Shown piece after piece: positions 48,430 to 62,146 of a DNA stretch of 64,000 bases (position 1 is the first letter of the stretch; every line of letters starts with the position of its first letter). The notes under the pieces were generated by a model. The model was given only the letters and a program-made list of their open reading frames with translations, was not told the DNA's origin and did no database searches. The position numbers and the translations under genes are program-made. Source of the stretch: Adiantum capillus-veneris (lineage: Eukaryota; Streptophyta; Polypodiopsida; Polypodiales; Pteridaceae); contig CM043947.1 of the NCBI GenBank assembly GCA_014529385.2, positions 124,266,891-124,330,890 of the forward strand, written 5' to 3'.

Positions 48430-49069
48430 GTGAGAATATTTTCTTCCAAGTGGAATTGGTATTCACTCTTTCTAATATGGAAATGTTTTCTCCCATGTGG
48501 ATATGTTATTCCTAATTTGAAGGAACTCCCTTGTGGTAGAAACTATTCTTTAAGCATTTAGTTTCCCTTTTGAAGACCATCTCCCTTTGTTCACGTGGAA
48601 TATTTTCTCATGTATTTTAGAAAAAGATTCAATTAACATATATTCCTTGTTCATTAACCATATTATAGTTTTGCAAATTAACTACCTTGTTGAATCCTAT
48701 ATCTTCTCCATGCACTCCTTTCCATTGATTAATAAAAACATTCTTTCATTTCAAAGTGTAAATAAATGTAGTCTACTTGCTTATTCACACTTTTAGTATG
48801 CTTTCAATTTAAGAAGCATTTGCAACTAAACTCTATGCCAAGAGGCCTTATTGTGACTTTTGAAAGAGTAAAAGTTGCATTGTTAAAAGATCACAATTTT
48901 TTTATAGCATAAAACAATAAATGCTTTATTTTAAAGTATTACAACAAGCTGACCCTAAAAAAATGCTTAATTTGTTCGCTTAATTTAATACGAGAGAAAA
49001 AAAGAGGGAAATTTCAGAGATTGTACAAGAAAGCAAGTTAATATATGTGGTAAGTATAAAGCATAACTC
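48430..49069. other. Intergenic AT-rich, nothing recognised
   Basis: Repeated CCCATGTG words near 48270-48500 on both strands; no gene. Confidence 0.35.
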
Positions 49070-49250
49070 AAATGATTGGCTTAGGGTGACCCTCGCTCTC
49101 CGATCGAGCCCTGCTTTGTAAAGGATTGGGTTGTTTGAAAGAGTACGTTAGTAGGTACTTTTACCTAAGCTCGAATGTAACCCTCTGTCCCCCAAGGCTT
49201 AGTCTGAGCTTGAAGTTAATTTGTATTTTTCTTGGTGACATTGTAATACA
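49070..49250 (+). mobile_element. Possible tRNA-derived SINE
   Basis: TGGCTTAGGGTG (49077) matches a pol III A box, and CGATCGAGCCC about 22 bases later approximates a B box. A pyrimidine-rich stretch with CCCTCTGTCCCCCAAGGCTT follows, as in plant SINEs. Box spacing is slightly short and no target duplication was established. Confidence 0.35.
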
Positions 49251-50012
49251 ATCACTCACAATTGTGAGTTTTGCAAAAAAATAAAGATTGTCTTAAGCAA
49301 TGTTCATGCAAGAATGCATTATTATCACCATTTACATATCCTATTGTGCTTAACTTGTTGTCTCTTGTTACCTCCATTCAATCAATTTATGCCTTTCTTA
49401 CAAGTCATAAACATATATATTAGACTTAGCAAGAATCAATTCAACATATCTCTATACATCGATGAGCAATTTGACTATACTAATATAAAGAGACACCCAA
49501 ATTTAAGCATCTATGGAACTTCAAGGTCACAAATGAGTATTTCTTGTATTACATAGACTAATTATGCAAGAATAATACAAGGTTAGACTTTACATAATAC
49601 GTCTATCAAGAGCAAGTCCATATCTCTATATAAGTTTCTTCATAACTTTAATGAGTACTAGCAATCTGGACTTCCTTTTACCTTAAAATACAATAACTAC
49701 ATTCAAAAACCCTATCTAGCACCATGAATTAAATTCCAAGCATTATTACTTGCACATTTCACATTCAATCAATATTTATTCAAATAAATTTCTATAGCAA
49801 ATGAGTATACTTATATATGCAGCTCCTACATCCCCACATTTGGCACAAATTAGCATGAATAATTGAGGCTATATAAGGATCAAAAGGAATAAAAAACTCT
49901 TGAATGAGAAGTAAGATGACTAGTTCCAACGTCTATATTGAGTTAAGGATCCAACGCGTTAGCATAGTGTCATCAACATAGTTATAACAATTTCTCACAT
50001 ATTGGCATTCCT
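49251..50012. other. AT-rich intergenic, nothing recognised
   Basis: No ORF with a recognisable domain. Confidence 0.35.
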
Positions 50013-50243
50013 TCATGATATGGTTTTGGGATTTATGACACCAGATGTCATAGCCCAAGAAACATAGCATTCAAGAAGAAATGACGGTTCAGAATTCTTG
50101 GAACAACTTTGAAAGTACTCTTGGTTTTGATTCTTCAAAGATTTGATGCGATTGTTTAATTGTCCGTACATGATATCAACATCATGTATGTCCATGGCCT
50201 CCATTGCAAGAGATTCAAGAGTCTCCCTCTCTAAGCATGAAAC
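50013..50243 (-). CDS. Exon-like ORF of unknown family
   Basis: Minus-strand frame, open from an AG acceptor-like site at 50244-50245 to a stop at 50013-50015: SCLERETLESLAMEAMD, then IMYGQLNNRIKSLKNQNQEY. The composition is protein-like and heptad-like (possible coiled coil), unlike the surrounding AT-rich DNA. A GTAAGG donor-like site at 50336-50341 would define a 98-nt intron, with an upstream ATG in phase (MPQQL). No family recognised; it may be a gene relic. Confidence 0.3.
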   Translation of the reverse strand, partial: VSCLERETLESLAMEAMDIHDVDIMYGQLNNRIKSLKNQNQEYFQSCSKNSEPSFLLECYVSWAMTSGVINPKTIS

Positions 50244-50559
50244 CTCAAAGATAAGAAAAAAAATATTTTGTCAAATGATCACCACCAAAATCTCGTGTAT
50301 ATATAAAAGGCCTTAGAAAATTCACTCAACAAGATCCTTACCAATTGTTGAGGCATGCTCAATTGCTTGTTGTGGCAAGAACTTCTTTTTAGTAGAGGTT
50401 GTTAATTAGTGAGGTCATAAAAGACACACTCACTATATTGGAGTCCTTATCATTTTGTATGTCCTCCCCATATAGCTATCGATCTATCTATTTTGTACGT
50501 CCTCTCCATGGCCTAGTTACTAATTATTATAATACTTACATGTAGGTCTTAGACATGTA

Positions 50560-51769
50560 GATCATAGATAATTATATTGCTGTCTTGATAGATAGACTCA
50601 GCTACTGATATTGATATCTTTATAGACAATACTCATGTCAAACTAATAACCACATAAAATCATGTAAATAATAAGCTAGTATGATAATATCCCCATCTCC
50701 TATCTATTGTTTATCCCCACTTTTCCTATCTATCTATTTTCTTATTGTTAGACCAAGATCCAAGAAGCACTATTTTGAAAAGAAAGAGCTACACATTCAC
50801 ACTCTTGTCAGATTTAGACGATGGATACTTACTACGTATAAATTTATTGGATACTTGCAAATGGTTAACCTACATGTCTATCCATCCACATATGTATATA
50901 TGTTTATATATCTATGTAGCTATTCCATCTATATACGGCTATCTATTGGAAGCTAGTGGCCCAATCCAGTACTCGATCAACGATCAACGTAACCAGTACT
51001 CAACGATTGTGGTGACGTTAACTAGCATCATTTGTTTTATGAGCTACATTTTTTTACCATGCTATATGTTCATAATATCAGTGTCTTATAATTATTATAC
51101 ATAAGAAATCAATGGTATTGATATCATGCAAGATATTGAACTAGGTTATCCACAAGATATTGATATCAAACTAAGCTATTCACATGTTATCACCACAATT
51201 TGTTCTATATCTATACATGTAGCCACCACATGTAAAATAGTATATCTTATACGCATGATGTGCTCTTTATCATCACATGTAAATTAATCTATATATCCAC
51301 ATGTAATCACCATGGTATATGATATAAACAATGAGCTACTAATATTTATATCTTATAAGATGTTGATATCAAACTAATAACCACATGAAATAATGTAAAT
51401 AAGGATGTAGTATGATCACTATCCCCATATTTTGATTTATATATTGTTTATTGTTTAATAGAAGGAAGTTAATTAGTATCAATTGTTTTATGACCTACAT
51501 TCTTTTACCATGCTATATGTTCATAATATCGATGAGACCAAGGAGTTACATCATCATGAATTGGTTTGGATAAAACTAAAGAAAGAAACTACCTAAAAGA
51601 TGGGTGTGAGAGCAACTGAGAGGGACATACCTATACCAAAAGAGGGTGTGCATCTCAGAGAAGTTGAGAACAGATACAAAATGGTGTATTAGAAAAGATA
51701 CAAAATGGCTCGTAACGGTTGCTGCAAGATTCCCAAAAGTTTATTTTGGAGCACTTGTTTGGGGAAGAC

Positions 51770-51818
<49 letters not shown>

Positions 51819-54800
51819 ATAAGGCGGGCCCGTGCCATAACATTATTGCCTGTAGTTTGGAAGGTGTGAATGTAAAAAAGCAGTGAATGGTAATGATACC
51901 TTACTAGACATTGATATCAAACAGCTAGCTATCCACATGTGTTATCACCATGATGTGCTCTATATCTACATATTTTATCGTCACATGTAAATTAATTTAT
52001 ATATCCACATGTAATCACCATGGTATATGATATAAACAATGAGCTACTAATATTTAAATCTTATAAGATGTTGATATCAACTAATGACCACATAAAATAA
52101 TGTAAATAATGACTTAGTCCCCATTTTTCTATTTATATACTGTTTATTGTTTAATAGAGGGAAGTTAATTAGTATCAATTGTTTTATGAGCTACATTTTT
52201 TTACCAAGCTATATGTTCATAATATCAATGTCTTATAAATAATATAAATAAGCAATCAATGGTATTGATATCATGCAAGATATTGAACTAGGTTATCCAC
52301 AAGATAATGATGTCAAACTAAGCCATTCACATGTTATCACCACAATTTTCTCTATATCTCTACATGTAACCACCACATGTAAAATAATATATCCACGCAT
52401 AATCACCATGGCCTAGGATATAAATTATGAGCTACTAATATTAATATCTCATGAGATGTTGATATCAAAATAATCACCACATAAAATCACGTAAATAATG
52501 AGCTAGTATGATACCTACCCCCATTTTTCTATCTAGCTACTAACCTTTGGAGGTGTTTAATGAGCTAACCCTAAGGTCTTTTAAGCTCCATTATATGTTC
52601 ATTGCTCTTTGGTAGACCATGTCCTTTTTGGATCCTCAATGAGATGTAGCCTTGTCTCCCTTTAGTCTTGTGCCGAGATAGGTCTAAAAGCACATGTTTA
52701 TATTCTAACTCTTATTTACATTCATTTTTTCACATTAAATGATCTATATATGGCTATCTATTATTTATTTTTTAATAAAGGGTAGTTAATTGTTTTACAT
52801 TTTTGTACAATTAAGTTATATGTTATTGATGGCTTATAATATAAGCAAGCAATTAATGGTATTGATACCTTACATGATATTGATATCAAACTAAGCTATT
52901 CACATGTTATCACCACGATGTGCTCTATATCTCCACATGTACGTAATCACCACATGTAAACTAATCTATCCACATGTAATCACCAAGGCTATGCTATAAA
53001 TGATGAGCTACTAATATATATATCTTATAAGATGATGATGTCAAACTAATCACCACATAAATGATGTAAATAATGAGGTAATTATATGATAACTAACCTT
53101 TTTTTTCCTATCTAATGTTTATTGTTTAATAAAGGGTATTTAATTGGCAATTGATTTATGAGCTTCATTCTTTTACCAAGCTATATGTTTATAATATGGA
53201 TGGCTTATAATAATATAAAAAAGTAGTGAATGGTATTGATACCTTACTAGATTTTGATATCAAACAGTTAGCTATCCACATGTGTTATCACCATGATGTG
53301 CTCTATATCTACATATTTTATCATCACATGTAAATTAATCTATATATCCACATGTAATCACCATGGTATATGATATAAACAATGAGCTACTAATGTTTAT
53401 ATCTTATAAGATGTTGATATCAAACTAATGACCACATAAAGTAATGTAAATAACGACTTACTATGATCACTATCCCCATTTTTCTATTTATATATTGTTT
53501 ATTGTTTAATAGAGGAAAGTGTATTAGTATCAATTGTTTTACAAGCTACATTTTTTTACCATGCTATGTGTTCATAATATCGATGTCTTATAATTAATAT
53601 AAATAAGCAATCAATGGTATTAATATCATGCAAGATATTGAACTAGGTTATCCACAAGATAATGATGTCAAACTAAACTATTCACATGTTATCACCACAA
53701 TTTTCTCTATATCTCTACATGTAACCACCACATGTAAAATAATATATCCACGCATAATCACCATGACCTAGGATATATATTATGAGCTACTAATATTTCT
53801 ATCTTATGAGATGTTGATATCAAAATATAATCACCACATAAAATCACGTAAATAACGAGATATCAACTATAGGGATGCTGAGCTCGTTCAAGGTGGATGC
53901 ACGACATATGTTATAGCGATTGGAAGATGGAATCTTTTATTTAAAAGGAGACAATATGTAAATGTGAGCATGAAGTAGGCGGCGGATAGTGCAACTCCAG
54001 AAGTTGGATTGGTCAAGATTTTCTAATATTGTTTACCCTTTATTGACAATTGAGATCCATTTCTGAGTGCTTAACATGTAATTTGTCACAAATTATCTCG
54101 TGAAAAAGGCAAATATGTCTCAAAATAATGAAGCAATTTATCTCCTAAGCCTACATAACCAACTCAAATTCTACTTCCAGCACCTTGTATTGATAGTAGA
54201 CAGTCAATTGTCTTAAACAACGCTACATTTTTTTTAATCTTTGGAGATATTTAATCTCTCACAACTAGGGGTATTTTGAGAATTTTCAACTATTTTGAGA
54301 ATTTCCACAAGATAATAATATCAAAATAAGCTATTCACATGTTATCACCACAATTTTCTCTATATCTATACATGTAACCACCACATGTAAAATAATATAT
54401 CCATTCATAATCACCATGGCCTAGGATATAAATTATGAGCTACTAATAGTTATATCTTATGAGATGTTGAAATCAAAATAATCACCACATAAAATCACGT
54501 AAATAACGAGATGTCAACTATAGGGATACTGAGCTCGTTCAAGGTGGATGCACGACATATGATATAGTGATTGGAAGATGGAATCTTTTATTTAAAAGGA
54601 GACAATATGTAAATGTGAGCATGAAGTAGGCGGCGGATGGTGCTATTCTAGAAGTTGGATTGGTCAAGATTTTCTAATATTCTTTACCCTTTATTGACAA
54701 TTGAGATCCATTTTTTAGTGCTTAATATGTAATTTGTCACAAATTATCTCGTGAAAAAGGCAAATATGTCTGAAAATAATGAAGCAATTCATCTCCTACT

Positions 54801-54900
54801 CAAATTCTAGTTCTAGCATCTTGTATTGATAGTAGACAGTCAATTGTCTTAAACAACGCTACAATTTTTTTAATCTTTGGAGATATTTAATCTCTCACAA
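50560..54900. repeat. Degenerate satellite-like AT-rich array
   Basis: The same phrases recur many times in similar order: GAGCTACTAATATT (about 51332, 52043, 52431, 53007, 53390, 53788, 54440), TTGATATCAAACTAA, CACATGTTATCACCAC, ATCACCATGG and GGTTATCCACAAGAT (51143, 52291, 53648). Spacing is irregular (roughly 380-710 bp), showing duplication with later indels. A segment of about 650 bp (about 53860-54300 and 54510-54930, with GATGCTGAGCTCGTTC/GATACTGAGCTCGTTC) is a clear late tandem duplication. No coding sequence. Confidence 0.8.
51533..51865. repeat. Dispersed repeat, copy 1
   Basis: From GAGACCAAGGAGTTACATCA through AACTAAAGAAAGAAACTACC, a (CT)n tract (51773-51813) and AATAAGGCGGGCCCGTGCCA to ATTGCCTGTAGTTT. 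The same order occurs at 55062-55400. Confidence 0.85.
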
Positions 54901-54911
54901 CTAGGGGTATT

Positions 54912-55050
54912 TTGAGAAATTTTCAAATATTTGAAGGGAATTTTGGAAGTTGTGAAAAAACATTGGGGGTATTTTGGGAATTTTTGAGATTTGAGGGATA
55001 TTTTGGGAATTTTCACAAATTAGAGGGGTATTTTGGTAATTTTCAAAAGG
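54912..55050. repeat. Minisatellite of GGGTATTTTGGGAATTTT-type units
   Basis: Five or so imperfect units of about 25-37 bp containing GGGTATTTTG(G/A)GAATTTT. One reading frame gives a repetitive FEGYFGNF peptide, which is a by-product of the repeat. Confidence 0.8.
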
Positions 55051-55061
55051 CCATATTAATC

Positions 55062-55261
55062 TATGAGACCAAGGAGTTACATCACCGTGAATCTTGTTTG
55101 GATAAAACTAAAGAAAGAAACTACCTAAAAGATGGGAGTGAGAGGGACCAAAAGCGAGTGTGCATCTCAGAGAAGTTGAGAACAGATACAAAATGGCTCG
55201 CATCGGTTGCTGCAAGATTCCCAAAAGTTTATTTTGGAGCACTCGTTTGGGAAAACCGCTT

Positions 55262-55351
<90 letters not shown>

Positions 55352-55400
55352 CAATAAGGCGGGCCCGTGCCAGAACATTATTGCCTGTAGTTTAGAACGT
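55062..55400. repeat. Dispersed repeat, copy 2
   Basis: Second copy of the 51533-51865 repeat; its (CT)n tract is longer (about 55264-55349). Confidence 0.85.
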
Positions 55401-55454
55401 CCCTGGCAGCTAGTGGTCCAATCGACAAACTAATGCCATTTTCCAGTTCCCCCT

Positions 55455-55775
<321 letters not shown>

Positions 55776-55998
55776 AGCCGTTTTTTGACCTAGTAGACAG
55801 CCGTCCACTCTTTTGATCATAACTTCTTCATCCGAACTCCGATTTGGGTGATCTATAGCCTCAATCGAAGAGCACAAAGTCCTCTACGCATTGATGTAAA
55901 GACAGAAATTTTCAGAGGTATGGAAGGCATTTCTGTAGCAGCATTTCCGAAGTGAACAGGTTCAACAAAATTGATTCTCATCTCCTATTTTACATACA

Positions 55999-56949
55999 AT
56001 GTCTTCCGGCACTTGCAAGGGTTCTTCTTCTTCAACAAGGTCCACAACCATTGTGGAAAATGATCCAAAATCTCCTAAGTGTGGAGATAGCAACACAACC
56101 ACCCAACCAACGACATCGGAAACCATGATCATGGCGTACTTGGTATCATTGCAAGAGACCGTAAACAAACAAGGCGAAGACTTACGAGCACTTGCAATGG
56201 AGAATGGCACACTAAGGGTACTTGTGGTTGAGAATGAGAATCTCAAGAGGACACTTGAGATGCAAACAACACGTTTGATGCAACTTGAAGAGGAAGTCAA
56301 GGAATGTAAACGCTCTCTTGTGGACTTGAATGCTTTGAAGGAGCGGATGAGCAAAGTAGAGCATGACCATGTATTGAAAGAGGAGAAATTTGACACTATG
56401 AGCCGGGATGTATGCGACATGAAAAATGTATGCACAAACAAGTCTTGGGCTGATGTATATGGTAGCAATGTGGTTTCTAATTCCTCACTCATGCAAGCTA
56501 TGGTTCAAACAAAGAATGTTGAGAATGTGGATGTGGAGGAGTTGAAGGAACGGGAGCGACGTTCCAAGAACATTGTTATTCGTGGAATTCCCGAAGAGAA
56601 GTTAGAGACACCTCCTTCTCTTGCCATTGTTATTGAAGATTTCTTCAAAACCCACTTTGGCATGTCCGGAGTTATGGTCTATGGAGCACATAGAGTGGGG
56701 AAGCAAGGAGCTCCTCGCTCGGGAGAACGGCCAATTGTATGCACCATGCCGGATGAGACCAAGCGAAAGATTATCCTTGATAATAGTTGGATCTATTTGA
56801 GGGATACAAAATGTTTTGTATGTGAAGATCGCACTATTAAGCAACAAAATATGCGTCGCAAGGCATATGAGGAAAAGAATAATAAAAACAAGGAGATCTC
56901 TCATGAAGAAAATGTGCCCAAGGAGGAGGCAAGTCTCTCAAGCAAATAG
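55999..56949 (+). CDS. LINE ORF1 protein, coiled-coil plus RRM-like
   Basis: 316 codons, uninterrupted. N-terminal Ser/Thr-rich region, then a long predicted coiled coil (LQETVNKQGEDLRALAMENG through VKECKRSLVDLNALKERMS). Next is an RRM-like block beginning ERERRSKNIVIRGIPE with YGAHRVGK and RPIVCTMPDETKRKIIL, then a basic C-terminal part (EDRTIKQQNMRRKAYEEKN). This order resembles L1 ORF1p (Transposase_22), an RNA-binding trimer, and not the CCHC-knuckle ORF1 common in angiosperm L1s. It ends at TAG 56947-56949, and ORF2 coding continues in the same frame. Confidence 0.8.
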   Translation: MSSGTCKGSSSSTRSTTIVENDPKSPKCGDSNTTTQPTTSETMIMAYLVSLQETVNKQGEDLRALAMENGTLRVLVVENENLKRTLEMQTTRLMQLEEEVKECKRSLVDLNALKERMSKVEHDHVLKEEKFDTMSRDVCDMKNVCTNKSWADVYGSNVVSNSSLMQAMVQTKNVENVDVEELKERERRSKNIVIRGIPEEKLETPPSLAIVIEDFFKTHFGMSGVMVYGAHRVGKQGAPRSGERPIVCTMPDETKRKIILDNSWIYLRDTKCFVCEDRTIKQQNMRRKAYEEKNNKNKEISHEENVPKEEASLSSK

Positions 56950-59900
56950 GGATGCGTGACCTATGAGACCGAGTTACAATTGAAAATATGCTTTTGGAAT
57001 TGTAATGGATACCCATGGAATGCGGGGGTTGGCATTGATGAACTAACATGTTGTACTTCTTGTTGAAACTTGGGAGCATGATACACAAAGGATTAACGGC
57101 TTGGAGGATTACAATGTACATTCATTGATGTGGTCAAAGAATCTCAAGCAACGAAGAGGACAAGGAGGGTTAGCATGTATGGTTAAGAAAGGATTGGAAG
57201 ATTTTGTATCAATTGTGAAAGATGACAAGTACAAACGTTATGTATGGCTGAAAATTATGACACCAAAAAGAGCACCCATTTTTGTAGCCGGTTGCTACAT
57301 TCCTCATCATGATTCTCCCTTTTATGCTTACATGGATAGAGATCAACCATTTTCTGATTTGGAAGAGGACATTGCTTATTTCAAAGGTGAAGGTGATGTT
57401 ATTGTATTTGGGGATATGAATGCTCGTACAAAAACATTGCAACATGATATTCAACAATTTGATATGCCATACATTTCAAGGGAGTTGGAGGAAGTTCACT
57501 TGTATGATCGTACTTCAATGGATGAGAAAGAGCCGGATCACTATGGAAAGTTACTTTTACACATGTGTAATAGCACCGGTATGCTCATTGCCAATGGTGT
57601 ATCTTTGTGGAGTGGAACCAATGGATTTACATGTAGAAGACATAATGGGGATAGTGTGATTGACTATATGCTACTCTCTGAAGCCATCATGTATCGCATA
57701 AAGAGTTTTATGTTTGGTCAATGGACCCCGGAGTCCGACCATCGCACCTTATGTATTGACCTTTCATGTGGAGAAGCAACTAAGCATGATAATCTCAGCC
57801 AAAGGAAAGAGAAGTTATCACTATGTATGGATTTCAAACGGGCACCAATGTACATTGAAATGGTTGAGCAAAAATTATGGATGACAAAGCTTCAATGTGA
57901 TGCACCATTGGAAACTAAATGGGAAGCTTTCAAGAAAGCTATTTGTTCTTGTGCGGAAGAATGCTTTGCCATAAAGCATCTCCATGGTATCAACAAAGAT
58001 AGATCACGCAAAAGGTGGTTTGATAAAGAATTTCAAGATGCTCGAAAGTCCTTGATAAAGCTTGATGCAACTATGGACAAAGACAACTATCAAAGTCATT
58101 TGCATACATACAAGGCATTGATTCAAAAGAAGAGAAGAAGATGGGAAGTAAAGCAACAAGAATTTCAAGTCCAAGAAAAGGCACATGCATGTGGAAGATT
58201 TTGGAGAAACTTGAGAGGCAAGCGGGTTGAGAATTTTGATAACTTGAGTCTAGTGGATATGTACACACATTGTAGGCAATTATATGAGCAAGAAAATACT
58301 GAAAAAATGCCATTTTATGGTTCACTCCCATGTATGCCGTCTTTTTTTACTATTGAGGATGTATGCGGTGGGCTTGAAAAGTTGGCCACTCGCAAAGCGG
58401 GAGATCTTCAAGGTATCAAGCCGGAGATGATCAAATGGACGGGAGATTTTACCCATGAGTGGATGTGTGATATGTTCAACCTTGCAATTCAACATGGTAT
58501 GCCTTATGATTGGAGTACTAATTGGGTTAAGCCTTTGCATAAAGGAGGGGATGTAAAGAATGTAAGCAACTACCGGACTATAATGATTGGGTCTCTTATG
58601 GCAAAGTTGTTTGGGTGCATAATGGAGATGAAATTGAGTGATTGGGCTGAAGAGAATGACAAGCATGCAAAGGGACAAGCGGGTTTTCGTCGATGCCATA
58701 GCACCATTGATCATCTTGTCACTCTTCGTGTTCTCATGGAGGAAAGTCGGTTGAAAGGCAAGCGATTGTATTGTTGTTTTGTGGACTTTAAGAAAGCCTT
58801 TGATATGATTCCACGTAACAATTTGTGGAGAAGGATGGAAGAACTCCAAGTGCCAAGTGAGTTTATGCTTGCGGTTTCTCGAATCTATGAGAAGGTGATT
58901 TGTCAATTGCGCATGGGAAGAGAAATTTCAGAAATTTTTGTAAGCACTATTGGGGTTAAACAAGGATGTCCATTGTCACCAACTCTCTTTGGTCTATGCA
59001 TCGATCAATTGGAACAAATGGTACTTGACTTTATGCAAGAAGAAGGCATTGAAGAGGTCACTATTTGCAATGCGGTAATCATGCTTTTGTTGTATGCGGA
59101 TGATGTAGTGCTTCTAGCACACACTTTAGAAGATGCACAAAAGCTTATGGTTGTCCTTGAGAACTTTTGCTTGCATAGTGGGCTGATTGTAAATGAATCC
59201 AAAACAAAGGTTATGCTTGTGAAAACCAACCATAAGGAGAAGCCATGCATTGTGTACAACAAGGAGACACTTGAAGTTGTTGAGAGCTTTAAGTACCTTG
59301 GCCTTGAGGTTCCATCCAATCACAAGTGGCATGAATGTGCTATGCGTCGTTTGGAAGCGGGAAAGAGAGCATATTATGCATTTGAGAACATGTGTAATGC
59401 GGGAAACATCAAGTGTTGGGTTCTCAAGAAGTATCTTTTTGATGCATTGGTGACACCGGTTCTTCTTTATGGAGTTGAAGTGTGGGGCGGGAGCATCTCA
59501 AAGTCTACTTGGAAAGAGTTTGAGAATGTCCAAAAGCGTTTTCTTACAAACTTTCTCCAAGTTAAGACACAAACACCATATATGCTCCTACTTCTTGAGT
59601 CGGGATCTCTTCCAATTGAGGTTATGGGCATGGAAAGGGTTGTGGAGTACATGATAAAGATGCGTCAAAACCCCTCACATCGACTTCCTACAATTGCATG
59701 GGAAGCAAGCAAAAAAGTTCAAAAGACGCATAAAAGCAAGATCTTGAGCACGGGATGGATGCAAGACATAAAGAAGTGGTTTGGGAGATGGGATGCATTA
59801 CACTTGCTACATGATGCTTCAATTGACTCTCAAGTGAATGAAGCTTTTCTACAACGCCAATGTATTACGGCTTGGGAGAAATCCGGTGGGTCACGCTTCA

Positions 59901-60337
59901 TACATTACACCACCTATATTGCCCCCAACTACAAAACCATGTTCTTCGCTGAGAGAGGAAACCGTACTCACACTTACATGCTTGAGCCTATTCCCTTGTC
60001 CGCGATACGCACTATCGCAGCAATTCGGCTTAGCTCCCATTTCCTTCGATGCGAGATAGGGCGTTGGGGCAATGGAGAAGAGTCAAGTCGATTGTGCACA
60101 TTATGCTCATTGCAAGTTCGAGAGTCTGAGTACCACACACTACTAGAGTGCTCAGCTTTTGATCACATCCGAACTTGCTTCTCTCACATTTTCAGCCATA
60201 ACTTAGACCTACACACTTTCCTCTCCCAGCCAAAGTGTGGGCTCTCCATTGCGACTCTCATCACTACAATTTTGGAGCATCGAGAGTCACTCATCAGCCA
60301 TACACATACTACATCACATGTAACTTTGGTCCCATAG
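56950..60337 (+). pseudogene. LINE ORF2: AP endonuclease and reverse transcriptase, one frameshift
   Basis: The endonuclease begins in the ORF1 frame (KICFWNCNGYPWNAG, 56983-57045). It jumps frame by one base near 57045 (VVLLVETWEHD with the catalytic Glu) and runs uninterrupted to 60337. Endonuclease motifs: GCYIPHHDSP, VIFGDMNAR-like VFGDMNAR, DSVIDYMLL, SDHRTL. RT: GFRRCHSTIDHL, FVDFKKAFDMI, KQGCPLSPTLFGL and the active-site LLYADDVVLLA. The C-terminal part has VLLYGVEVWGG and a Cys/His knuckle (CTLCSLQVRESEYHTLLEC). It nicks target DNA and primes reverse transcription. The one-base lesion probably inactivates this copy. No ATG opens ORF2 at its natural N-terminus. Confidence 0.9.
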
Positions 60338-60480
60338 GTCATATTTGACCTCCGAGGACGATAATAAAATCTATCTATCTATCTATCTATCTCTCTCTCT
60401 CTCTCTCTCTCTCTCGGCGTCGCAAACTGCAGCAGGACAGTCTCTCTCTCTCTCTCAGTGTCGCAAACTGCAGTAGGACT
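60338..60480 (+). repeat. LINE tail and a duplicated 25-bp phrase
   Basis: (CTAT)n then (CT)n to 60413, followed by GCGTCGCAAACTGCAGCAGG, (CT)n, and a diverged second copy (GTGTCGCAAACTGCAGTAGG). Confidence 0.75.
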
Positions 60481-61883
<1,403 letters not shown>

Positions 61884-61990
61884 TTATCAAACTCAGGATG
61901 ATGGAAGACATTGTGGCACTTAAAAGGCAGGACCTCAAATAGAGGTGTCTCATGATTCTACACAAAATGTAAACATGTAACAAAAGGATT

Positions 61991-61995
<5 letters not shown>

Positions 61996-62065
<70 letters not shown>
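61996..62065. repeat. 70-nt (AG)n microsatellite
   Basis: Pure AG tract ending 81 bases before the JmjC start codon. Confidence 0.93.
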
Positions 62066-62068
<3 letters not shown>

Positions 62069-62146
62069 GACATTATTGCATAATCCACCTAAGATTATTG
62101 GAACCTTATTTCTTTTCGTATTCTATTTTTATTCTTTCAGTTCTGA

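Larger units (their letters stand above)
55790..60412 (+). mobile_element. Non-LTR retrotransposon (LINE), nearly complete
   Basis: Two plus-strand ORFs (ORF1 at 55999, ORF2 from about 56980) followed by a short 3' UTR, AATAAAAT and a (CTAT)n(CT)n tail at 60369-60412. The 5' end is uncertain, somewhere after the CT tract ending at 55770. The long frame and single visible lesion suggest a young insertion. No target duplication was assigned. Confidence 0.88.
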
